Shown: positions 1 to 12,279, counted from the stretch's first letter. The stretch is DNA of 64,000 nucleotides from Hypomesus transpacificus (GCF_021917145.1 NC_061077.1:10873251-10937250); one strand, 5' to 3'. A program made the numbers and translations. Notes: generated from the letters alone by a model not told the origin.

Positions 1-1093
1 CAGCGTCACTTCCTCCGGAATACGGCCCTCCTCTTGAAGCTTGACCAGCTTCATCATCTGCTCCCTCTAAAATGTGTTAAATTAAATGTACTTAAGAAAA
101 CATCTCAAGGGTTTCTCCTTGAGGAATACAATACGTATTGACAATGTCTGGCGTGACAATGTTTGGAGTGAAAAAAAAGCTAAATTAAACACAGGCAGAT
201 TAAATAGATGTCATCAAACTTTTAATCTCAGAAATGTCTATACACTACTTACCATCTTTTTATTTGACTTTTTGTCAAGGTTATTCTTGACAGCACGCAG
301 GTACTGCTTGTACGTGTTGTACTCCTTCAAAGAGCATACCACCTTTGGTGTAGACAAAACATTGTGAGAGCAGTATGTCAGGTTGATAGTCATATTAATC
401 ATTTTGTTGATTCATTGAGCTGATTTGGACATACTTTGTCATCTTTAGTGATCAACCTCATCCTCTTCAGCATTTTGTGCTTATCTTTCTGGTGATAATA
501 CTCGTTAAGGCTTGGATCATGCAGACTATTGTAACTTGGCCTCATGATATGGCAGTGTGGATCACTGAGGTTGAAGTCAGATGTTGACTGATAGAACTGA
601 GGGGAATCAGAAACCAATCAAAATTGTATTTCTAATATACATACAATAGACTGATGCTGTGATACACTATCGCAGGGGCGTTTCTAGGATCAGACCTTTA
701 GGGGTGCTCAGCCCCCAACGAGAATGTGACATGAATACAGTGCCTTGCAAAAGTGCTAAACCCCCTTACTAATATAAATCTACCAGCATCAAATGATAAT
801 AAACAATATTTTTAATTATTTTTTAGAGGGGCTGAGATTAAATTTAGGGGTGCTTGAGTACCCTTAGAAATGGTCTAAAATCTAACCTTTGGTACAGGTC
901 TTACCTTTTCCCCAAGCTTTGACATAGACAAAGGGACCGTGAAACCAGGCAGGGCAGGAAGTTTTGTCTTTTCAGGTGGCCTGCTCATTGGTTGAGGGAT
1001 CTTTTTAACCTCATGTGCCTTCCTAAGTGGTGGAAGAGACTCCGTCATAGGTTGAGTTACCCCCATTTTCTTCAAAACCACAGACGCCTTTGT
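1..1093 (-). CDS. FSIP2 N-terminus-like gene, 5' coding part (partial, runs off left edge)
   Basis: Four phase-0 exons can be joined on the minus strand: 1093-905, 596-435, 342-253 and 66-1 (continuing out of the window), each with AG and GT borders. The product contains KLPALPGF, LGEK, FNLSDPHC, YNSLHDPSLNEYY, LITKDDK and CSLKEYNTYKQYL in that order. From memory of the family, this order and wording match the N-terminal region of fibrous sheath-interacting protein 2, a large sperm-tail protein linked to AKAP4. The exon at 1093-905 opens with an acceptor, so the first exon lies further upstream, between 1094 and sarnp, and was not identified. Fish genomes may carry short FSIP2-like proteins, so this need not be the giant FSIP2 itself; the C-terminus is outside the window. 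It is divergent to sarnp. Confidence 0.6.
672..885. repeat. Degenerate short transposon remnant (MITE-like) in an FSIP2-like intron
   Basis: The left edge reads aggggcgtttctagg and the right edge cccttagaaatggtct, which are imperfect inverted copies of each other. Inside are two related segments, ttaggggtgctcagcccc and ttaggggtgcttgag. The middle (about 740-770) holds agtgccttgcaaaag, a phrase I associate with fish DNA-transposon remnants. No coding capacity. Family not identified. Confidence 0.45.
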
Positions 1094-1679
1094 CTGAAAA
1101 TAAAGTCACACAGTAACAAAAGAATTGTTTAATGACCTCTCACAAGGTTGTAGGCTCAAATATATTCAATGACTCATATAATTACTACCATTTACTTTTT
1201 GGCATGGCTGAATTTCTTTTTTTAAATGTAAAACATGTAATTAAATAGCAACTGAATGGAAAGTACCTGGTTTTGTTTTGATACACCTTGCACCATGTCA
1301 TCGTCGCAAATTATGTGTGAGTTTGACTGAGTTTGACTGAAAAGATGTCTCGTGCGATGTCATAATATGTTGACATAATTAGTCGATCTAGATTCTAGAA
1401 TGCTGGCAAGAACCGAAGCAGGGCCTAGGATTCAGCCTAGCCTAAGCTATTTTGAGGCATAATCTTGATATATAAATATAATTAAAAGTTCGCAATGTAC
1501 ACACACACAACGTTTTATAACCCGTACCGACAACACTGAAAATAAAGTATACTGTGTGACGTACCAGTAGAAATTACCTCGTTTCTACAACAGGTGACGC
1601 AACTATACCAATACTAAGCGCTTTGGGACGTAGAAGCGGTCAAATCCTGTGTAGAAATCACTTCCTTCAACAAAGAAAG
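1094..1679. promoter_or_regulatory. Shared upstream region of the FSIP2-like gene and sarnp
   Basis: About 590 bases separate the first recognised FSIP2-like exon (minus) from the sarnp start (plus), so the two genes are head to head and probably share a promoter. The stretch just before sarnp (1600-1679) is the likely sarnp 5' leader. An unplaced first exon of the minus-strand gene must also lie here. I see no convincing TATA box. A small direct duplication, gagtttgactgagtttgact, lies near 1320. Confidence 0.35.
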
Positions 1680-4600
1680 ATGGCTGATGTTGAAGATCTC
1701 CAGAAACTCAAGGTTTATGCCGTTTCAAACTGATTTAGCTATTATAGAGACATTGGAGTATGTTCGTTATACTTGAACCATTGTCAGATACCATGTAAAG
1801 GAATGCTCAACCTGGAGAATTATCATATTGCTTAGCTAGACTTTTATCTGGAAAGAAGTGACTGTTTGCTCAGGTGCGCACGAGTCACGTTGCCGAAACT
1901 GAGTGACTGTGAGACGGGCTAGTGCAAAAAGTGCAAAATGTTATTTACCAAATGGAAGATTTGACTGCTTAACTACTGATTGATCAATCAATAATAATCA
2001 ACAAACTTCCAGTTGCCCTGGAAGAAAAACTAAAACAATGACGAACAAGGTGCTTTATAGCTAAATATTTAGGCTAGCTACCAAGGCAGTTAAATCTAAT
2101 TTCATAGACTATATAAATGTTATTTACAGTCTATGCCTGATTTGTTTAAAGGATTTGTTCATAATTATAGGGAAGCACTACACAGTGGCGAATTATTTGC
2201 ATTTACACATATTTTAGAGACTTAAATTTGTTTGGATATGTTGGTTTGCTTGCTAGTGTAGCTAGCATTGTTATGTTAGCTAGGAACTGATGCGCTTTAG
2301 GCTAGTACAGGACTGTCATTGGCAAGCTAACGTTAGGTAGCTAGGGATCTTAAACTGCTTAGGGTATCTGTCCCACGACCTATACTAACCTATCTCATTT
2401 AAAAGCTATTTTCGCTTTATAAACAACGCATGAATTAAAAGTTCACATTTGGATGAAACTAGAATTTATATTTCTGCATACTAAGAATATCAGAAGGGTG
2501 TGATAGCTAGCTAGTTTTGATCTACAGCAGTGGTTCTTAACCCTGTCCTGCATGTTTGAGATGTTTCTTGGCTCATGTTTCTTGTCAACTAAATGCGAAT
2601 CCAACTATTCTACCCATCTCTCTTTGCAGCTTGCGGAGCTGAAGGCAGAGTGCGAGGCAAGGGATCTGGACATAAAGGGAAACAAGGCCGAACTTATTGC
2701 TCGGCTGCAAGCATATTTGGAGGAACATGGAGGTAAGACTTTATTCATTCATTCATTTACAATGAATGGTAAACAGTTATATAGGCCTACCTCACTTTAG
2801 ATAATTCACCAATAATACTTGCATATAATGTTGACCTCATATCTACTATTAGATAGGTTAAAATAGATAGAGTTTACTTAAGTGCATGTTTTATGAAATT
2901 ATTGCCATGATTGTAAGTTTTTGACTATCAAAAACTCTTCTTTTTTTTACTAATTCCAAGAGATTAAACAATGTAGTGTTACACCTTTTTACACTCAATT
3001 TCTAATAGATGACTGTGGAGACGTGAATGAAGATGATGTGCTGGGAGAGGACACAGAGGTACAACATAACCATTCAAACGTCAAGAACGAGAATGTATTG
3101 ATCTGTGGTAATAACTGATGATTGGTGTTCTACTTTTAGGACTTCCCCAAAGCTGAGGATGCCGCTGACCAAGAAAATAACAAGGAGGAAGTTGCAGTGT
3201 CTGAGGAGTGAGTTCATTTGACACTTTAATCATCTTGGGTCCATCAAGATACAGTTGTGGACAAAGGTCTTCCTGAAAAATCCCCTGGACCAGAGCCAAC
3301 TATATTGCACATGATACATAAGAGCCCTTCAAAGATTACTAACTTAATTGCTTGCTCATTCTTTTTCAGGTTGGCTGTTAAAAAGGTTGTGAAGATCACA
3401 CCACCAGTGTCTGTGGATGAGGTATGTAAGCTTTTCTTAACAATCCCGGTTAGTGGTTTCCCAAATATAGATAAAGCTTAACTTCGATACTCGCTACCTT
3501 CAATGGAAATCATTTAAAACAGTTGTTTGCCAAACAAAACAGTTCCCAGTCATCACGGTAAATGCTGACTTCCACGTATATGCTTGTCCATCATGATAAG
3601 CCTTGTGTGCATTCACAGTGAGTCCCCTGACAAGGCTCATAGTGAACAGTGTGAGTCCTCTGACAAGGCTCATAGTGAACACAGTAAGTCCTCTGACAAG
3701 GCTCATAGTGAACATAGTGAGTCCTCTGACAAGGCTCATAGTGAACACAGTGAGTCCTCTGACAAGGCTCATAGTGAACACAGTAAGTTCCCTGACAAGG
3801 CTCATAGTGAACACAGTGAGTCCTCTGACAAGGCTCATAGTGAACACAGTGAGTCCTCTGACAAGGCTCATAGTGAACATAGTGAGTCCTCTGACAAGGC
3901 TCATAGTGAACATAGTGAGTCCTCTGACAAGGCTCATAGTGAACACAGTGAGTCCTCTGACAAGGCTCATAGTGAACACAGTAAGTCCCCTGACAAGGCT
4001 CATAGTGAACACAGTAAGTCCTCTGACAAGGCTCATAGTGAACACAGTAAGTCCTCTGACAAGGCTCATAGTGAACACAGTGAGTCCTCTGACAAGGCTC
4101 ATAGTGAACACAGTGAGTCCTCTGACAAGGCTCATAGTGAACACAGTGAGTCCTCTGACAAGGCTCATAGTGAACACAGTGAGTCCTCTGACAAGGCTCA
4201 TAGTGAACACAGTGAGTCCTCTGACAAGGCTCATAGTGAACACAGTGAGTCCTCTGACAAGGCTCATAGTGAACACAGTGAGTCCTCTGACAAGGCTCAT
4301 AGTGAACACAGTGAGTCCTCTGACAAGGCTCATAGTGAACACAGTAAGTCCTCTGACAAGGCTCATAGTGAACTCAGGCTTTTCTTTGCTTTCCCAGAAA
4401 TTACAGAAAAGGGCTGAACGCTTCAATGTGCCTGCATCAGCTGAAAGCAAGAAAGCCATACGTGCTGCCAGGTCAGTGTGAAACGACATCCCTTGCTCAT
4501 TTTGACTACACATTTCTGGTTTTATATGGTTGATTTATATGCATTTTCTGTTCAGGTTTGGTCTGCCTGTTACCTCTCCAAGTCCCCCCGGAGGTTAGTA

Positions 4601-5262
4601 CATGCTGTCTTTTGAATATTAACATATTTTATCAACTAGGCACATTTTAAAGTGTTCTGGTCAGAACAGTATTCTTGGAGGTACTAATTTGAAAATATGT
4701 GCTCCACTTAACAAATGTATATATCTCCCACTCTACAGGTGTATCCCTGAATAGCAAAACAGTGAGTAATATAAAGGTATCATCATATGTTGCCACCTAC
4801 TGTTAATATAGCAGTGAGGAAGCAGAGCTAATGGATTTGTATGTCCCCTCTAGCCTGTGATGGTCAGCGCTGAGCAGCTCAAGAAGAGAGCTGAACGATT
4901 TGGCGGGAATGTTTCCTCCATTTCCAAAAAGGTGGACATGTTGTAATATTTTGTTTAGGTCATGTGTAGTTATTATAGTTTAAATTGTAAACAAGAGTGT
5001 AGTTTGTGATATTGGTCATTCAGTTAGATCAAATCAAGCCATTCTGTCCCAGGTTGAAGAAGACGAGAAGCTGATCAAACGGAAAGAGAGGTTTGGGGTC
5101 CAGACCAGTGCTGTTCCTGCTAGTGCAGATGTTGAGGTACGTTTCTGATGTCTTTCCTGAATGTTTCTCAAAATCGAGCTTAGATAAGTAAAACTAATTT
5201 GGTTTCATTTTTTTCAACAGGCAAAAAAACAGAAGCGCTCTGAACGGTTCGGAAAGGTCTAA
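1680..5262 (+). CDS. sarnp: SAP domain-containing ribonucleoprotein (SARNP / CIP29), 214 aa, 11 exons
   Basis: Exons: 1680-1712, 2630-2732, 3009-3058, 3140-3207, 3370-3421, 4398-4471, 4556-4593, 4739-4761, 4854-4931, 5053-5136, 5221-5262; they sum to 645 nt (214 aa; human about 210). The start MADVEDLQKLK and the following LAELKAECEARDLDIKGNKAE form the SAP helix-turn-helix (about residues 8-45). An acidic linker follows, then repeated basic motifs of the type KRAERFN, RAARFG, KKRAERFGG, KRKERFG and KRSERFG, typical of SARNP and yeast Tho1. Known role of the family: nuclear RNA binding with the helicase UAP56/DDX39 and ALYREF in TREX-linked mRNA export. The 976-base intron 5 carries a 33-bp tandem array. 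Exon 6 could alternatively begin nine bases later, losing KLQ. Confidence 0.95.
2525..2572 (-). repeat. Fragment of the interspersed repeat also found in kansl2 intron 3
   Basis: Read on the minus strand this is aaacatctcaaacatgcagg, then acagggttaagaaccactg. The same phrases flank the transposon in kansl2 intron 3 (15031-15048 and 16153-16184), where they are split by about 1.1 kb. This is therefore a fragment of the same older repeat, about 60 bases before sarnp exon 2. Confidence 0.55.
3617..4373 (+). repeat. 33-bp minisatellite, about 23 units, in sarnp intron 5
   Basis: The unit begins agtgagtcctctgacaagg and ends ctcatagtgaacac (33 bp). There are 757 bases, about 22.9 units, with few variants: several units have agtaag for agtgag, some cccctgac for cctctgac. 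Because 33 is a multiple of three and the unit lacks stops in several frames, long false reading frames appear on both strands (277-337 codons); these are not genes. The array ends 24 bases before exon 6. Confidence 0.97.
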
Positions 5263-5357
5263 ACAGTGATGACATTTTTGGAGTGCTGTTTTTTTATAGC
5301 TCTGTATTTTGTGTCAGACCTATTTTCCCCTCCCTCCCTATTTTGTAACATTTTGTG

Positions 5358-5363
5358 ATTAAA
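5358..5363 (+). terminator. sarnp poly(A) signal ATTAAA
   Basis: ATTAAA lies 96 bases after the sarnp stop codon and is followed by a T-rich stretch, so the sarnp 3' UTR is about 115 bases. Confidence 0.6.
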
Positions 5364-5474
5364 ATTGTTTTCAGTTTTTCCAGATTTGGTGTGATTCTTT
5401 CTGTGGGTTTACACCTTGTGTCGCAGGAGTTGGGTCGACACAGCTTTCACTGCGCATGTAGATTTCGGTACATT

Positions 5475-5486
5475 GCCATCTGGTGG
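5475..5486 (-). promoter_or_regulatory. CTCF-type core motif between sarnp and ccnt1
   Basis: GCCATCTGGTGG is an exact match to the reverse of the CTCF core (GCCMYCTRSTGG). It lies 85 bases before the ccnt1 start codon, just past the sarnp poly(A) signal. Binding is inferred from motif only. Confidence 0.4.
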
Positions 5487-5570
5487 TGATTCTGCACCAC
5501 TGTGACGTATTCATCAAAGACGCAGCTTCCTGTGACGCTTTTTTTTTTTTAAACATCGTCCTTCTCAGTA

Positions 5571-8500
5571 ATGGCGGCTTCGTTCCCTTCTCCTTCTGCA
5601 ACAAACAACAACAAATGGTATTATACCAGAGAGCAGATCGAGAATAGCCCGTCGCGACGTGCCGGGCTTGATCCAGATAAGGAATTGTCCTACAGACAAC
5701 AAGCCGCAAATCTCCTTCAGGATATGGGACAGCGACTCAATGTGTATCTTTTGTCGTGGTACGACTAGCGTCTCAGCTTGCTAGGCTAAGGCATTAGCCT
5801 AGCTAACGAAAAGAGGTTGACGCCGGTTTGGCGGCATGGTTATGTATTTGCTAGCTTGCCAATATCGATTGTCTCTCATTCTCCGTTTTATAATGTTACT
5901 GTGGCAGGTATTTGTTCATGTAGATGATGTAAGGGCTAACTAGCCTCTAGCTACATTCGGTTGTTAGCTGTAGCGTAGAGCGGTTCTTTGCGGCGCTTGT
6001 TGTAGGGGGCACATTGGTCTAGTGAGCTTGCGGTCTAGGCCTCTACGGGCCTCCGTTTGGCGTTTCCTGTGGAGAACAAACGCTGAGCCTGTTATAGAAA
6101 CAGCGGCAAGTTGGAAATATTCTTTAAATATCTAGCCAGCCAAGAAAGAACTATAGGAAATTCGATTGTTCATGTTATTAGTCGTGTGGCCCCGTCGTTG
6201 CTAGTTAGCCCGTTGGCTTTTCTTTGACTAGCTAAAGCGCTTGTGTTAGCATTAGCATGCTAAAAATCTTGCTTAAGAATCCTGGGTGCAGGTACGTATT
6301 TGAGAACTTTTGAAGCTGTAGTTTTAAAGCTTTATTGCAACATTATTCCAGGAGAATGTAAATGGTGCGTAATACGTTAAGGCAGTGATATTGAGGTATC
6401 TGGGCTGTTTATTTATTCCCCAAACTTATTCTGCAGAGATGGTGGTACTGTCATGGCAGCCAAAACAACCGCTATTGGCATCAAAATATGTAGAAATTCA
6501 TTTTCTTTTAAATGGTGATTAATATGATACAGATGACTGTTGTAGAGACTGTTCAATTTCAGCTGTAAACCTTAACCCACCGTGCATCAGATCCCAGCTC
6601 ACAATAAATACTGCCATTGTCTACATGCATAGATTCTACATGGTCCAGTCTTTCACTCGATTTCACAGAAATGTAAGTTGGTCTATTTCTACCCTTTCCC
6701 CTTGCATATGACAGTTTGAAGCCTAATGTCTCCTGTATATCATGATCTTCTTCCCAGCATAATTCTGCTTGTAGAAGCATGTATTCCCCTTTAATTACAT
6801 TTGTTTTCTGACCAGGTCATAGCTCCCGCCACACTCTTCTTGGCTGCCAAGGTTGAGGAGCAGCCGCGTAAACTGGAACATGTAATCAAGGTGACCCATG
6901 CATGCCTCAACCCTCAGGACCCATCACCAGACATCCGTAGCGATGTAAGTATAGTTAGGTTGTCACTGGTCTTTGTTGTTCTTTTCACAGGGCACCAAGT
7001 TGATTTGAGGGTGGTGTCTCAGTATAAAAAGTATTGGTTCCCTCTGTGTCCCGTTTGAGGAATATAGAGCCATCTTGTCAGTTGAAAGAATTGTCATTCT
7101 TAATCTTAACACACATCCCCCTTTTCTCTCTCAGAATGCATGATGTGCAGGCAGCATTATCCATCCCAGTGTTTTTTGTCTAGCTAATCTGAAGCCTCCA
7201 GTGTCCTGTTTCAGTCTTACCTTGACTATCACTTTTCCTATTTGGAAGTGCTTGCTTGTTTGCTTGAGAAGTAGTTTGATTGAAAGTTATTGGGTGATCT
7301 GGGACCATTGGTACTCCCACGGTAAGGTTGCTTGAGAGGAAAGCAAGTTGTAGAGTGCTGGGTGAAAGAGAGAGAATGCCTCCCAGTGAGTAACCTGCCT
7401 GTCCTCTCAACCTCAGGCTTATCTGCAACAAGCCCAAGACCTGGTCATTCTTGAGAGCATTATACTCCAGACCCTGGGTAAGTTGGGAGTGAAGAATGGA
7501 GTCTCTGATTCCCCAAACTAGAGAGATGTGCTTTTAAGGTACTATTAACCAGCTCTGCTCTTGTCCACAGAAGTGTCTTGAAGGGGTTTGCAGCATTGAA
7601 AACAACTCTAGTCCCCCATGCTCATATGAGCTCTGTATTTCACTCATGTCTGTCCTATCTGTTGTTTTCATATCAACTTTACAATGCAGCCTTTTCTTTC
7701 ACAATTACCTTCAATTTTCCGGTGACTCTAAGCCTTTTAATTTGGGCTAAAAGAACATGATGCAGGTTGTGATACGGTATACTGAATTGAATGGAGTGGC
7801 CCATAATATATTCAATTCCAGTTTTGATCAAATACAAAGGACTGACTAATCTCACAGTTCAGAAGGGATAATGTGTTGCCCCTGGTTTAATTTCGGAATA
7901 CCGAAACTTTGGGCTCAATGAGTTGCGTAAAATGTTTTTTCCAATTGTTTGTTTTGCCAAGCCATTTATTCTCACTCATCCACATTTTTTATCCAGGGTT
8001 TTACCTGAAGACGTTAAACAGTGCATTCCTAATCACTTAGTTTCACTAATCGGTCTTCGTAAAATATAATGTTTCTTTCAGGGCTTTAACTTCGAAGTGA
8101 GCTGTGTCGGTAAAATCAGTACCTGTTGAGCAGAACTGTTTTGCCATGGCAACCTTAAATTCTGTGAACTAATCAGGCTAGAGGATAATATACTATACAC
8201 TGGAGTTGTGTTGCTCATGGAACCTGTTCTGTCTCCCCTCTCCCCCTTCATTACAGCCTTTGAAATCACCATTGACCACCCACATACTCATGTTGTCAAG
8301 TGCACTCAGCTTGTCAGAGGTAAGCATCAAAAAGCACTCCTCACTATTTCCCCCGTTGCTTACTGATAGTCTCTGACAAATCCCGTAAATAGCCACGGTG
8401 TTGACGTGGCAGGTTTTAATTGTACTTTTTGTTTCCGTTTTTTGTTGTCCCAGCGAGTAAGGACTTGGCCCAGACGTCATACTTCATGGCCACCAACAGG

Positions 8501-10521
8501 TATATGCACTCTTCTGTGTCCATTTTAGCAGGACTATCCAATCTAAAGCAATGCTCATCTAAACCAAACCCCAGGAGAGTGTAATGTCCAGTCATCTGAT
8601 GTGAGTGTCCTCTGAATACGGTTCTGTCTTCCCTTCCCTCCTCTTCCATGCAATGTCGGCGGCTCCCTGGAACCCCCCCTGCCGTGTAGTCTGCACTTGA
8701 CCACGTTCTGCCTGCAGTACAGCCCACCCATCGTGGCCTGCGTGTGCATCCACCTGGCCTGCAAGTGGTCAAACTGGGAGATCCCCGTGTCCACAGACAG
8801 CAAGCACTGGTGGGAGTATGTGGACCCCACTGTCACCCTGGAGCTGTTGGACGGTACGCTTCAATATCACACCATTAATCACCCGGGTAGACTGTGGCCG
8901 GTGGTCTCATCTTATTTGTAGCTTTGGATTGGATGGAATGTAGTTTTTGGGGAGCCAGCGTGCAACGATAATGGATGGAAAGGGAATTCTAGAGTAATGT
9001 GGGCCATTTTATCCATTCATCTACCATGTAACATTTGAATGATTTCTTCTCTTCAACAGAACTCACACATGAGTTTCTGCAGATCTTGGAAAAGACGCCG
9101 AGCCGGTTAAAACGCATCCGCAACTGGAAGGTAAGTCTGTCTAACGCTGGACACGCACAGCTTTAAGAATTCTCATGTGTGTGGGCTCTTCCCCGTCCTG
9201 TCACTGCGTCTCACATCCCCGTCTGTCGTCCCAGGCGGCTGGGCAGACAGTGAAGGGGAAGTCCAAAGTCCAGGATGACGGAGACCAGACGGACGCCATG
9301 ATGAGCATGATATCCATGGCCTCTTCGGAGAGCACGCTGGCGGGCCTGATGAGCCTCTCGGCCCCAGCCTCTTCGTCCTCCTCCATGGATGACACGGACC
9401 GCGGCACAGCGGGCAGCGCCCAGCACTGGCAGGCCGGCGGCAAAGCCGACCCCCAGCAAGCCAACCACGAACTGCACGCCCCCGCTAAAGTGTCCCTGAG
9501 CGAGTACCGGGCCAAGCACGCCGACGTCCTGGCCGCACAGAAGAGGAAGCTGGAGAACATGGAGGCGAGCGTCAAGAGAGACTATGCCACCGCTGCCCAG
9601 GCGCTGATTGGCCAGCAGAGGAAGGAGAAGCAGCATCATCACCAGCAGCAGTCGGGCTCCTCGCACCGTTCCAGCTCGTCGTCCTCCGACGTCAACAACC
9701 CTTCCCCCATCATCCTGAAGATCCCCCTGGAGAAGGAGAGGAACGATCGCAGCTCCCTAAAGATGCGCTTCCCCCTGGGGACTGGTCCTGGAGGTGGTGG
9801 GGGGCACAGTGGGGGCAGCAGGGCTCTGGACCCAGACATCAAGGTGCGAATCCGCGTGCCTGAGAAACGAGGAAGCTCAGGGGAGGAGGGCAAGAGCAGG
9901 GACAAGCACAGAGAGCGCTCCAACCACCACCACCATCACCACCACCACCATCACTCCTCCGGTGGGGCTTCCCTCTCGTCTTCCTCCCATAAACACTCAT
10001 CCGGTGCCAGCGGAGGGGGAGGGAGCAGTAAAAAGGTCCCCAGTGACTCGTCCAGAATGAGCTCTTCTTCCTCGTCTTCTGCGTCTCGAAAGAGGACCCA
10101 CCCTCAGGAGCCCACTGCGGGCTCTCACACCTCCAAAGCCAGTAAGTCCTCCAGAAACTCCTACCAGCTGCCCTCCCTGTCCTCGTCATCTGGACACGCT
10201 CTGGGCCACGGCTCTGACATTTTACCTGCCCTGGGCCTACCCCACCACCCTGGAAACTACTCCCACTCCAAGGGGGAGAAGGCAGACACGAACGGTCACA
10301 ACATAAGTGGAGGCGGCCAGTCCAATGAGTACCAGGACACGTTTGAGATGCTGAACTCACTGCTGAGTGCTCAAGGGGTTCAGCCTTCCCAGCCTGCCAT
10401 GTTTGACTATCGCTCACAGTATGGGGAGTACAGGTACAGCGGGAGCTCAAGGGGGGGCAACACGAGACCACCACCTCTACCTGCTGAACCCCCTCCCCCA
10501 CTGCCACCTTTACCTAAATGA
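5571..10521 (+). CDS. ccnt1: Cyclin T1, 691 aa, 9 exons
   Basis: Exons: 5571-5743, 6591-6672, 6816-6944, 7417-7477, 8257-8319, 8454-8499, 8690-8853, 9060-9130, 9235-10521; total 2076 nt. Cyclin T1 pairs with CDK9 as P-TEFb, which phosphorylates the RNA polymerase II CTD, NELF and DSIF to release paused polymerase. The N-terminus ([37 protein letters not shown]) and two cyclin boxes (about residues 35-255, including [19 protein letters not shown] and [12 protein letters not shown]) are textbook cyclin T. The last exon holds [19 protein letters not shown], a run of ten histidines near residue 495, serine-rich stretches, [12 protein letters not shown], and the ending [10 protein letters not shown], which favours T1 over T2. 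The Tat-contact cysteine of the human protein (C261, in NWRACEA) aligns with alanine here (NWKAAGQ). The start codon is followed directly by the family N-terminus. Confidence 0.96.
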
Positions 10522-12125
10522 ACTCTTTTGAATCAATTGCTATTTAATTGCCATCACAACCATGTTACATAAAGCATTACTCTCATTGATTCTGCGTCCT
10601 TTTGGGTGTTGGTGATCAAGATTCTGTGGGGTTCAACTTGACAGCAAAGAAATGTACTTTTTATACATACTTTCAGTTAGGTTTCGTTGTTTTACCATAT
10701 TTACTTGGGGGGCAATAATGGGACTTGAGGAGAAAAAAAAATGTGCAAAAAAATTATTTATGAAATGTGTAAATACTATTTTTGATGTTGATCCATTTTG
10801 TATCATTAACTCGTGGAATGATGGGACCTGATATTTTAGCCATCCCTTTTTTTGAAGTTAGTTCAGCATTACTCTGAGTGAATAATGTAAACTGAAATAC
10901 ATTTGCTTTACTTCTTACTTGGTAAGTCATGTTAGCAATTTGTCTTTTTTATGTTTTTAAAGTGTGATATTTATCATTAGTAATGAATGCTTATGAGAAA
11001 AAGAAACCCTCTTCTAAAGATGGCCTGCTCTTTCTGCTGCATCCTGTTGGGCAGAGAAATAGACTTGTTCTTACACAAGCTTATTTGAAAATGCATGTCT
11101 CCAAAGCCATTGTTTTCATTGATTGTTCACGTACTGTAGTCATTGAGGCATAGTTTCTCTCCCTCTGATTTGTCAATATATTTTTTTTCTCTGAATTATT
11201 TGGTAAACAATGTTGTACAGATATTGTAAAATTACTAAAGTGAACATAAAAATATTTTTACATTTGAAAAAGTTGCTAAAAAAATCCTGTAAATTATTTA
11301 AAAAAAACGTAACATTTTTTTTAAAGCTATAATGTGTTGCAGTCATTGTTTTAAATGGTTGTAAAATGTCAATATTCAAATAATTACACTAACGGACCGT
11401 TTATACTACATATCTATGTACATAATATTCACAAACAAACCAGTGCAGTATAAAATCTAATGATGGAACTGACTTGTCTTAGGTGTTTTGAAACAGAACT
11501 GCTAAGTGTTATTCCCATTATTGTCTAATACTATTGTTGTCTTTGATACATTGAAATATTTCCTAAAAGGTGGTATTAGGTGTGTGAACCTATGTCATGT
11601 TCATTGAACAAATCATGATCAAAAAGTAATTTCATTTGATGTCTGCACCACAGTTGTTTTTGGCAATCTGACATGGGCAAAAATGTGTTGCCCTGAACCA
11701 CCATGTTCCTCCTAAAATACAAATACATGAATGAGGATTAGTTTGGTTTGCTGCAGATGGGAATGTGTTGCAGATGGGAATGTGTTTTCTCTGACATAAA
11801 TGAATGACCACAATAAAGCTGATGTAGCTAATATGAACGTAGAAAGATGTCACTAATGCAGTTCAATGACGTCACTCATGCGAATCAACGCAAAATCACA
11901 TTGCTCCCTCTGTTTCCCACCACGAGCTGCAAAGCTCCAAGTTTGACATGTCCATCATCTTAGTGTTTTTTAGCGGTACCACATAAACTCTCAGGTCTGG
12001 AAATGAATCATTTGGGGTGTTTCTTGTTTTAATGAGCTTAAGGTCTGCGTTGTTTTGGTGAACACTGTTCTTTTTGTAATGTGGTTGATATAATCCCATG
12101 TCAATAAATATTTTAAAATGAAATG
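10522..12125 (+). other. ccnt1 3' UTR
   Basis: About 1.6 kb of AT-rich, gene-free sequence follows the ccnt1 stop. Two AATAAA signals are present, at 11812-11817 and 12103-12108; the second is the last before the kansl2 promoter. A duplicated gcagatgggaatgtgtt lies near 11754-11785. Confidence 0.55.
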
Positions 12126-12193
12126 TCCCAACGTATGGCCGTTTTCATCAAGTGCACATGTCGAGTTACGTTTTAATAGACAGACAAATTACG

Positions 12194-12250
12194 CCAATCG
12201 TGTTTATGTTACCTACAGCTCAACGCCAATCAAATGACGAACGGGGCGGG
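12194..12250 (+). promoter_or_regulatory. kansl2 promoter: paired CCAAT boxes and a GC box
   Basis: Two acgccaat boxes (CCAAT at 12194 and 12226, 32 bases apart) are followed by ggggcggg at 12243. A probable non-coding first exon, about 12280-12347, ends in the donor GAG|GTAAGG. The ccnt1 poly(A) signal is only about 90 bases upstream, so the genes are closely packed. NF-Y and Sp1 binding is inferred from the motifs. Confidence 0.55.
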
Positions 12251-12279
12251 TTCAATGTTTCAATGCAGTAGAAGCAGGC

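Noticed and set aside
3500-4513. Long open frames on both strands with 11-residue repeats (up to 337 codons)
   Set aside because: They are products of the 33-bp tandem array in sarnp intron 5; three-fold periodicity keeps frames open. Exons 5 and 6 of sarnp flank the array with good splice sites.
9201-10507. Several long minus-strand and shifted frames opposite the last ccnt1 exon
   Set aside because: Shadows of the long GC-rich coding exon; no splice or family support.
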